Positions 1-5,296 of a stretch of DNA of 5,296 nucleotides are shown piece after piece; the first letter of the stretch is position 1, and every line of letters begins with the position of its first letter. The position numbers were made by a program, and so were the translations under genes. The notes under the pieces are model-generated. The model was not told where the DNA came from. It worked only from the letters and a program-made list of their open reading frames with translations, and ran no database searches. This DNA is from an uncultured Burkholderiales bacterium (GTDB lineage Bacteria; Pseudomonadota; Gammaproteobacteria; Burkholderiales; Burkholderiaceae_C), in contig CAIYKK010000321.1 of NCBI GenBank assembly GCA_903926695.1, positions 1 through 5,296 on the forward strand, written 5' to 3'.

Positions 1-2643
1 AAGGGCGCGTTCCTGATCTATCAGGAATCGAGCCTCGTCATTCGCGCCATCCGCGACTACTTCAACCACGACATTGGCGACATCCTGATCGACACCGACG
101 ACGTGTACGACCAGGCCCAGCAGTTCATGGCCCACGTCATGCCCGAGCACGCGGCACGCGTCAAACGCTACCGCGACGACGCGCCGCTGTTCTCGCGCTT
201 CCAGATCGAGCACCAGATCGAATCGGCCTACGCCCGCACGGTGCAACTGCCGTCCGGCGGCGCGATTGTGATTGACCACACCGAAGCCTTGGTTTCGGTC
301 GATGTGAACTCGGCACGCGCCATCAAGGGCGGCGACATCGAGGAAACCGCCACCCGCACGAATCTGGAAGCCGCCGACGAAGTGGCGCGCCAGATGCGTC
401 TGCGCGACTTGGGCGGCCTGATCGTGATCGACTTTATCGACATGGAAGAAAGCCGCAACCGCCGCGACGTGGAAAACCGCCTGCGCGACGCGCTGCGCCA
501 GGACCGCGCCCGCGTGCAGTTCGGCACCATCAGCAAGTTTGGTTTGATGGAAATGAGCCGCCAGCGCCTGCGCCCGGCCCTGTCCGAAGGCGCGTCGATT
601 CCCTGCCCGCGCTGCGGCGGCTCGGGCCACATCCGCGACACCGAATCGTCGGCGCTGCAAATTTTGCGCATCATCCAGGAAGAATCACTGAAAGACAGCA
701 CGGCCTCGGTGCTGTGCCAGGTGCCGGTCGATGTCGCCTCGTTCCTGCTGAACGAAAAGCGCTCGGAAATCAGCAAAATCGAGATGAAGCAGCGCATCCA
801 CGTTCTGCTCGTGCCGAACAAAACGCTGGAAACGCCGAACTACAAGCTGGAGCGCCTCAAGCACGACGACCCGCGTCTGGAAAACATCGAAGCGAGCTAC
901 AAGCTGGCCGAAGAGATCGAAGACCCGACCACGGTCACGCGCCGCAGTCAGGAGCGCCACAACAAGCAAGAGCCCATCATCAAGGGCGTGCTGCCCGATG
1001 CGCCCGCGCCGATTGCCCCGCCCAAGCCGGTGCCCGCGCCCGCGCCGGTTGCGCCGCCTGTGGCTGCGCCCGTGGCCGCAGCACCCATCCCCGCACCAGC
1101 GCCCGCGCCTGCACCGGTGGAAAAAGGGCTGTTTGGCTGGCTGAAAAATCTGTTTGGCGGCCCTGAAACGCCAGCACCCGCCGCGCCGACACCTGCACCG
1201 GCACCAGCGCCCGCAGTGTCCACCGTCAAGGAAGCAGCAAAGGGCGAACGTACCAACCCCAATGCCCACGAAGCGCGCCCCGATCGCGGCGAGCGCACTG
1301 AGCGCGGTGGCCGTGACAACAGCCGTCGCAACGGTCGCAACACCCGGCCCGAAGGCGCGCCAGAAGGCCGCCCCGAGGGCCGTCAGGAAGCGCGCAGCGG
1401 CGTGAACGGCGAGCAGCGCCGCGAGCGCAATGTTGAAGCGCGTGAAGGTCGCCCGGACCAGCGCCCCGAGCGCCAGGAACGCCCCGCCGCCGAGCCCCGC
1501 ACCGACCGCAATGACCAGGGCGCCGACGGCCAGGCCCGCACGGACAGCCGCGCAGACCGCAGCCGCCAGCGCCCCGAGCGTGGCGAACGCCCCGAGCGCA
1601 CCGAGCGCATCCCGCGCGACGCCGCCGAGCAGGATCTGGCGCTGGCCAACCAGGCCGCGATGGCTGCCGCCATGAACAGCCAAGCGCCCGCCCCGCGCAC
1701 TGAGCGCCAGGAGCGCCCGGCCCAGGAGACCACCCGTGATGGCGAACGCCGCCCGACGCAGCGCCCAGAAGGCCGCAATGAAGAAACCGGCGAAGTCCGC
1801 CGCGAACGTGGCGAGCGTGGTGAACGCAATGGCCGCCGCAATGAGCGCCCCGAAGGCAGCCCAGCGCTGGATGCAGCGCCGCAAGCCGAGAGCTTGCACG
1901 CGACCCAGCCCGCCACCGTGGCAGCTCTGGCACCCGCTGACAGCGCGGTGCTGGTGACCCCGCCCGCCGCCGACCAGCCGATTCGAGCCCCAGGCACCGA
2001 AGAAGGCCAAGAGCGCCCGCAACGCGAACGCCGCAGCCGCGACCGCTATGGCCGCGACCGCCGCGAACGTGGTGATCGCCCTGAGCGCGGCGAACGGACC
2101 GAGCTGGTCGCGGAAGGCCAGGCCTTTCAGCCCGAACTGGCCCAACCGCCTGTCATCCAGACAGCGCAAGAACTGGCGCCCGCAGCGCCGGAACTGGCCG
2201 CAGTGGCTCCAGTAGCCGCGCCCGTGCAGGCAGCACAGGCAGCGCCCGCCCCTGCAGCGCCCGCAGTGGCTGAAGTGCTGACCAACAAGCCCGCACCGTC
2301 ACCAGCGCCCATGCCTGCGAACAAGCCCGTTCCTGCAGCCAAGCCCGTCGCGGCGGCGACACCAGCCCCGATAGCCGGCGCAGCGCTGCCCAAGGTTCAG
2401 GCTTACGACCTGCCGCTGCAAGACCTGGCCCAGGTCGCCCAAAGCTCCGGTCTGCAGTGGGTGAACTCCGACGCCGCCAAAATCGCCGAAGCCCAAGCTG
2501 CCATCGCCGCCGAAGTCAAGCCGATTCGCGTGCCCCGCGAGCGTCCCCCCATCGTGGTGGCCGAGCAAGCGCCGCTGGTGCTGGTCGAGACGAAACGTCA
2601 TCTGGACAGCATGCCGCTGCCGTTTGAACAGACCAGCCACTGA
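1..2643 (+). CDS. rne: Ribonuclease E, 5'-truncated by the window edge
   Basis: This is the endoribonuclease that starts mRNA decay and processes rRNA and tRNA precursors, acting at the inner membrane as scaffold of the degradosome. The frame is open from base 1, beginning KGAFLIYQESS, which matches the family upstream of the DNase I-like subdomain. The GTG at 103 is therefore not the start; by alignment with E. coli about 200 N-terminal residues, including the S1 domain, are missing. 880 residues are visible. The catalytic Asp and Asn of the VDVNSAR motif (E. coli D303, N305) are at 301-303 and 307-309, and the second Asp (D346, in VIDFIDM) at 430-432. The Zn-link CPRCGG has its cysteines at 604-606 and 613-615. 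After about base 970 the protein is low-complexity: a Pro/Ala-rich linker, an amphipathic helix, Arg-rich blocks, another Pro/Ala stretch and a conserved tail ending at TGA 2641-2643. The long C-terminal half argues for RNase E rather than RNase G. All visible key residues are intact. Confidence 0.97.
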   Translation, partial: KGAFLIYQESSLVIRAIRDYFNHDIGDILIDTDDVYDQAQQFMAHVMPEHAARVKRYRDDAPLFSRFQIEHQIESAYARTVQLPSGGAIVIDHTEALVSVDVNSARAIKGGDIEETATRTNLEAADEVARQMRLRDLGGLIVIDFIDMEESRNRRDVENRLRDALRQDRARVQFGTISKFGLMEMSRQRLRPALSEGASIPCPRCGGSGHIRDTESSALQILRIIQEESLKDSTASVLCQVPVDVASFLLNEKRSEISKIEMKQRIHVLLVPNKTLETPNYKLERLKHDDPRLENIEASYKLAEEIEDPTTVTRRSQERHNKQEPIIKGVLPDAPAPIAPPKPVPAPAPVAPPVAAPVAAAPIPAPAPAPAPVEKGLFGWLKNLFGGPETPAPAAPTPAPAPAPAVSTVKEAAKGERTNPNAHEARPDRGERTERGGRDNSRRNGRNTRPEGAPEGRPEGRQEARSGVNGEQRRERNVEAREGRPDQRPERQERPAAEPRTDRNDQGADGQARTDSRADRSRQRPERGERPERTERIPRDAAEQDLALANQAAMAAAMNSQAPAPRTERQERPAQETTRDGERRPTQRPEGRNEETGEVRRERGERGERNGRRNERPEGSPALDAAPQAESLHATQPATVAALAPADSAVLVTPPAADQPIRAPGTEEGQERPQRERRSRDRYGRDRRERGDRPERGERTELVAEGQAFQPELAQPPVIQTAQELAPAAPELAAVAPVAAPVQAAQAAPAPAAPAVAEVLTNKPAPSPAPMPANKPVPAAKPVAAATPAPIAGAALPKVQAYDLPLQDLAQVAQSSGLQWVNSDAAKIAEAQAAIAAEVKPIRVPRERPPIVVAEQAPLVLVETKRHLDSMPLPFEQTSH
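1126..1161 (+). other. RNase E membrane-targeting amphipathic helix (segment A)
   Basis: A short segment, GLFGWLKNLFGG, sits inside an otherwise Pro/Ala-rich disordered stretch of RNase E. In E. coli RNase E a similar segment just after the catalytic half (GALKALFSGG-like) forms an amphipathic helix that tethers the enzyme to the inner membrane. Spacing of Leu, Phe and Trp against Lys and Asn fits an amphipathic helix. Its position after the Zn-link and before the Arg-rich region matches the E. coli order. The function is inferred from that resemblance. Confidence 0.8.
1243..2106 (+). other. RNase E Arg-rich, disordered RNA-binding region
   Basis: This part of rne encodes three clusters dense in Arg, Glu, Gly and Pro, at about 1243-1632, 1699-1857 and 1999-2106, separated by Ala/Pro-rich linkers. 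Near-repeats such as RPERGERPERTER and RERGERGERNGRR recur. In known RNase E proteins, Arg-rich segments in the C-terminal half bind RNA and dock the DEAD-box helicase RhlB; here RNA binding is the likely role, and helicase docking cannot be placed from sequence alone. The composition also explains the long spurious open frames on the other strand. Confidence 0.75.
2404..2640 (+). other. RNase E conserved C-terminal tail, candidate partner-docking motif
   Basis: After more than 400 residues of low complexity, the last 79 residues return to normal, structured-looking composition: YDLPLQDLAQVAQ, then SGLQWVNSD, VPRERPP and PLVLVETKR, ending LPFEQTSH. From memory, beta-proteobacterial RNase E proteins share a tail of this type ending in an LVxVET motif. 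In E. coli the extreme C-terminus binds PNPase, so a docking role here is a reasonable guess, but it is not shown by the sequence. Confidence 0.55.
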
Positions 2644-2648
2644 GCCGC

Positions 2649-2704
2649 AGCCAGCCAAGGCTGGCTTGAAAAACCCTTCAGGCCAAGGCTGGCACTGCCA
2701 GCTT
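2649..2704. repeat. Two hairpins sharing a 12-base direct repeat in the rne 3' UTR
   Basis: GCCAAGGCTGGC occurs at 2654-2665 and again at 2682-2693. The first copy is part of an inverted repeat with arms 2649-2656 and 2659-2666 (AGCCAGCC / GGCTGGCT). The second is part of a hairpin with arms GCTGGC 2688-2693 and GCCAGC 2697-2702, loop ACT. Neither is followed by a T-run on the plus strand, so they are not intrinsic terminators for rne. They may protect the 3' end or stall transcription. The left arm at 2650-2656 can also pair with 2687-2693, giving competing folds. Confidence 0.6.
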
Positions 2705-2721
2705 GACGCCTGAATGTAAGG

Positions 2722-2753
2722 GCCGCATCTTTTTTAGAGATGCGGCTTTTTTT
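2722..2753 (+). terminator. Rho-independent terminator of rne
   Basis: A perfect 9-bp stem, GCCGCATCT (2722-2730) pairing with AGATGCGGC (2738-2746), encloses a 7-base T-rich loop and is followed at once by seven T residues (2747-2753). It lies 78 bases after the rne stop codon and is a textbook intrinsic terminator for rightward transcription. On the opposite strand the stem is followed by CCTTACA rather than a T-run, so it should be poor for the leftward hem operon. No strong terminator for that operon is visible; the only candidate is a weak 4-bp stem (2675-2678 with 2685-2688) followed by five U on the minus strand. Confidence 0.92.
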
Positions 2754-2813
2754 ATGCCCGCGAAAGAGTCGTCACACCACCGCAGCAGCGTGAAGTTCAC
2801 CCCAGGAAAGCTG

Positions 2814-4103
2814 CTACAGCTCGGCAGCCCGCTTGCAGGCTTCAATCACGGCTGCCTCGTCGCCGCGCTGTTCGGCCAGCACGGCCAGGGCGCGCCAGGC
2901 GTTGCGGTGCAGCGTGCGGTCTTGCAGCGCCGGGGCGGCTTCAGACAGCAGTTGCTGCGCTTTGCCCCAGAGCTGGCGGCTCAGGCACGCCATGCCCGCC
3001 AGATACTGCAGCTTGGCGTCGCGCGGGCGGCTGATCTGGGCCGATTCGATGCGCGCCAGCCAGGCGCCGTCGAGCGAATCCAGGCCGGCTTCCAGCGCGG
3101 TAATCAGCTTGATGCGCAGCTTGTCGCCCAAGTCCGAGTTTTGCGCCAGCATGGCGTCCCACACCGGCAGCAACCACAGTCGCGCCAAAGTCGCATCGCC
3201 CTGCAGCGCCATCAGGCGCGAGGCGGCATGCACGGTCAACTCGAGCATGGCCCGCTCGCTGTCGTCGAGTGACATCCAGGCCTGCTGCAGTTGCGCCGGA
3301 TCGTGCGCCTCGTTGAGCAATTCGAGCGCCAGCCCGCGCAAAATGCTTTGCGCCGCCGATGGCGAAAAAGCGCGGTGTTTGGCCAGCAGGCGGGCTGTTT
3401 CCAGCGCCTGCGGGATGTGTCGGCCGCTCTGGGCGGCGCGCAGTTTCATGCGCAGGGCCAGGGTGCGCCGGGCCGCGCCGTGCGGCAATTGATTGAGCCA
3501 GTCGAGCGCGGCGGCGGCGTCGCGGTCTTCGAGCGCCCAGTGGGCGGCGCGGAACTGCACGCCTTCGCGCATTTCCTGCGCATGGCGCGGCGCGGAACTT
3601 TCCAGCGCCAGCTGCAGATGCTGGTTGCGCAGCGGGCGATTTTGCAGCGCCTGCGCGCTTTCGGCGACCAGCACATGCGCCAGCGAGCGTAATTGACTCG
3701 CCAGGCTGGCGCTGTGGCCGGTCGGGTGGCCGGAGATGTCGCTGGTCACGCCCAGACTTTGCTCTTGGGCTAGCGCATTTTTGGCCGATTTGCTGGAGCG
3801 GATGTAGCGCCCGGCCATCAAGTGCGCCAGCGCGTCCATCAGGGCGCCGTACATGGCGCGCTCTTTTTGCTGGGCACGCCAGCGCCGCGCTTCCAGCGGC
3901 AGCGAAAACACCGCCGAGGTCGCACGCAGCGCCAAATGCACCAGCGTACACAGCCCACCCAGCAGCAGCAGCAGCAGGTTAAAAGAAACATCCACCCGGT
4001 ACGGCGGCCAGAACAGGGTGACAACGGCATGGTTGTTACCGACGAACAGGGCCACGGGGACGGCAATGCCGAACAGGGCCAGAAACCAGAGAGCGGCGCG
4101 CAT
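2814..4103 (-). CDS. hemY: HemY family inner-membrane TPR-like protein
   Basis: This 429-residue protein belongs to the proteobacterial HemY family, an inner-membrane protein encoded with haem-synthesis genes. Its exact role is unresolved, and it is not the protoporphyrinogen/coproporphyrinogen oxidase also named HemY in Bacillus. The N-terminus shows the HemY_N pattern: a first membrane segment (about residues 4-22), the short loop GNNHAVVTLFWPPYRVDVS, then a second membrane segment (about 39-60) with six Leu in a row. From about residue 75 the rest is Ala/Leu/Arg-rich helical sequence consistent with degenerate TPR repeats, ending ALAVLAEQRGDEAAVIEACK. Length is normal for the family. The ATG (4103-4101) starts 4 bases after the hemX TGA (4110-4108), with no convincing Shine-Dalgarno beyond a weak GGCGGGGCG, so translational coupling to hemX is likely. 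The TAG stop is at 2816-2814, and the gene converges on rne. Confidence 0.93.
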   Translation of the reverse strand: MRAALWFLALFGIAVPVALFVGNNHAVVTLFWPPYRVDVSFNLLLLLLGGLCTLVHLALRATSAVFSLPLEARRWRAQQKERAMYGALMDALAHLMAGRYIRSSKSAKNALAQEQSLGVTSDISGHPTGHSASLASQLRSLAHVLVAESAQALQNRPLRNQHLQLALESSAPRHAQEMREGVQFRAAHWALEDRDAAAALDWLNQLPHGAARRTLALRMKLRAAQSGRHIPQALETARLLAKHRAFSPSAAQSILRGLALELLNEAHDPAQLQQAWMSLDDSERAMLELTVHAASRLMALQGDATLARLWLLPVWDAMLAQNSDLGDKLRIKLITALEAGLDSLDGAWLARIESAQISRPRDAKLQYLAGMACLSRQLWGKAQQLLSEAAPALQDRTLHRNAWRALAVLAEQRGDEAAVIEACKRAAEL

Positions 4104-4836
4104 GGTGTCAGCGCCCCGCCGCTGCCGTGGTCAGCGCGGCCATCGTTTCATCGAGCCGGGGCAGCTCGCTGGTTTTGAGCTGGCCCAGCACCTGCTCCAT
4201 CAACTGCGCAGCCACCTGGGTGCGGCGCGCAGCGGGATCAAAATACCGGCCCAGCCAGACGCTGGCGTAGGACAGGTCGGAGCGCGCCTGATCGGTCTGG
4301 CGCGACAGCAGCGCCAGGCGCGTGTTGAGCAGGCGCAGCTTGAGGTTTTCGCGCAGGAAAAACGCCTGCTCGGGCGCGAGCAAACCGGCCTCGGGCCGCT
4401 CGATGCGGCTGACCCGCAGCAACTCGCGCGCTTCGGCCCAGATGCCGCCCAGCACGCGCTGCGACAAGTCCTGCAGCGGCTGTGTGTCAAAAGACAGCGA
4501 CGGCAGCCAGGATTTTTCAGGCGCCGAAGCGGCGCTGCGCGGCGGCGCGGGTTTGACCACGGGCGAGGCCGCCGGGGCCGGGCTGGCCGCAAGCAGCGCA
4601 TTGTTGTCAATCATGGCGTTGGCCAGCGGCAGGTCATCGGCCAGACGCGCCAGCTCGTCGAGCCTGAGCATGAGCGCGGGCACATCGATGACACTGGCGC
4701 TTTTGATGCGGTCAATGTCGCGGGAAATGGCGCGCTGCAGGGGATTGAGGCGCGGTTGGGCCGCCCGCGTCAGGCGCAGATCGGCGGACTTGAGCGCGGC
4801 CAGCAAAGGCTCGGCGCTGCCGGTCAATTGCGCCTG

Positions 4837-4839
4837 CTA
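4837..4839 (-). other. In-frame amber codon inside hemX
   Basis: On the minus strand the codons read CTG GCC CAG TAG CAG GCG CAA. A Gln is the natural residue here, giving LAQQQAQLTG, so one CAG-to-TAG transition (G to A at 4839 on the plus strand) accounts for the break without any frame change. Nothing nearby suggests an insertion, deletion or recoding element. Confidence 0.9.
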
Positions 4840-5263
4840 CTGGGCCAGCCGCAAGGCGGATTCCACATCGACGACCAGATTTTCATCACGCGAGCGCGAC
4901 AGGCTTTGGATCAGCTCTTCGAGCTGGGTGCGCTGCAAGCTGACTTCGCTCAGACGGGTTTCCTGCAGCGCCAGGCGCCCGGACAGCTCACGCGAAACCG
5001 TCTGCGCTTCGCGGGCCAGGGTGCGCGCTTCGATGGACTGGGCGCTGGAGTCGGTGGCGCGCCGGGCCAGCTCTTCCTGAATGGTGTCGAGCTTTTGCCA
5101 CAGCAGGCCGCTGCTTAACAGCCCGGCGGCGGCCAGCCCGGACACCACCAGCACCCACGAACGCGGCACCAGCCAGGCGTCAGACAGCGCGGCCAGCGGC
5201 TCGGCGGCTGGGGCCGGAGCGGGCGCGGGGACAGGCGGCGCGGGGGGCATTGGCACCGGCTCA

Positions 5264-5296
5264 GGCGTTGGCGTTGGCGTTGGCGTTGGCGTTGGC
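5264..5296. repeat. GGCGTT hexanucleotide tandem repeat running off the right edge
   Basis: GGCGTT is repeated five times perfectly, plus a GGC half unit at the window end. On the minus strand, in the hemX frame, it reads CCA ACG repeatedly, coding for Pro-Thr in the segment before the membrane helix. Because the unit is six bases, gain or loss of copies changes the number of Pro-Thr pairs but keeps the frame. The total copy number is unknown because the array is cut by the edge. Confidence 0.9.

Larger units (their letters stand above)
4108..5296 (-). pseudogene. hemX: hemX, HemX-family membrane protein, interrupted by an in-frame TAG; start outside window
   Basis: HemX proteins resemble no methyltransferase in sequence despite the frequent label uroporphyrinogen-III C-methyltransferase; they are single-pass inner-membrane proteins of the hem operon with uncertain function. 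Reading leftwards, the frame is open from the right edge: a Pro-Thr repeat, a Pro/Ala-rich cytoplasmic segment, one membrane helix (about 5157-5098, SWVLVVSGLAAAGLL), then a coiled-coil-like helix (LDTIQEELARR onward) up to VESALRLAQ. There a TAG (4839-4837) interrupts it. The same frame continues QAQLTGSAEPLLAAL with family hallmarks LLAPEQAFFLRENLKLRLL and YASVWLGRYFD (compare E. coli LLAPNQ..YLRENIRSRLL and VSTWVRAYYD), ending at TGA 4110-4108. Visible coding content is 152 codons before and 242 after the stop. The GTG at 5256 is unlikely to be the true start because the frame runs on upstream. A TTG at 4827 could restart translation, giving a 239-residue piece without the membrane anchor. 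Family assignment is firm; pseudogene status depends on the stop being real. Confidence 0.85.

Noticed and set aside
103..105. GTG as the start of rne
   Set aside because: The frame upstream, from base 1, already encodes conserved RNase E sequence (FLIYQESS, IGDILID), so this is an internal Val codon.
685..2169. Minus-strand open frame of 494 codons antisense to rne
   Set aside because: It lies opposite the Arg/Pro/Ala-rich part of rne, where GC-rich codons rarely produce stops on the other strand. Its translation is low-complexity Ala/Arg/Gly with no recognisable domain, and the rne frame clearly explains the region.
2703..3272. Plus-strand open frame of 189 codons across the intergenic region into hemY
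   Set aside because: It starts within the rne terminator region, has no ribosome binding site that I can see, and mostly lies antisense to hemY with no recognisable domain.
3853..5118. Plus-strand open frame of 421 codons antisense to hemX and hemY
   Set aside because: It runs across the hemX-hemY junction with an Arg/Gln/Ala-rich translation and no family motifs, while the minus strand carries clear HemX and HemY hallmarks. It is a GC-driven shadow frame. It is not an overlapping replacement for the interrupted hemX.
5254..5256. GTG as the start of hemX
   Set aside because: The frame stays open to the window edge through the Pro-Thr repeat and continues the Pro-rich composition seen downstream, so the true start is probably beyond the window.

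Overview
The window looks like a piece of a GC-rich betaproteobacterial chromosome, most likely Burkholderiales and plausibly Comamonadaceae. This rests on the form of the RNase E (a catalytic core, a long Pro/Ala- and Arg-rich tail, and a conserved tail ending in an LVxVET-type motif) and on a hemX-hemY pair. The taxonomic call is an inference from remembered family sequences, not from a search.

Layout: bases 1-2643 (+) hold the 3' five-sixths or so of rne (ribonuclease E), which runs in from the left edge without its start. Bases 2644-2813 are a convergent intergenic region with two hairpins that share a 12-base repeat, followed by a clear intrinsic terminator for rne. On the minus strand, reading from the right edge leftwards, come hemX (bases 5296 to 4108, start outside the window) and hemY (4103 to 2814). 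They are separated by 4 bases and are almost certainly co-transcribed, probably as the end of a hemC-hemD-hemX-hemY type operon whose first genes lie to the right.

How the genes relate: rne encodes the central RNA-decay and processing endonuclease. hemX and hemY encode inner-membrane proteins long associated with tetrapyrrole (haem) synthesis, but without a proven enzymatic role. The two units only share a convergent terminator region, and nothing suggests a functional link between them.

The most notable point is an in-frame amber codon (TAG, 4837-4839 on the minus strand) in the middle of hemX. The reading frame and the family similarity continue intact on both sides, so it appears to be a single CAG-to-TAG change: a recent nonsense mutation, a sequencing or assembly error, or less likely a decoded stop. 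A hexanucleotide repeat coding for Pro-Thr also runs off the right edge inside hemX. I see no mobile element, CRISPR array, RNA gene or new defence-like system. Apart from the hemX stop, this is an ordinary housekeeping region.
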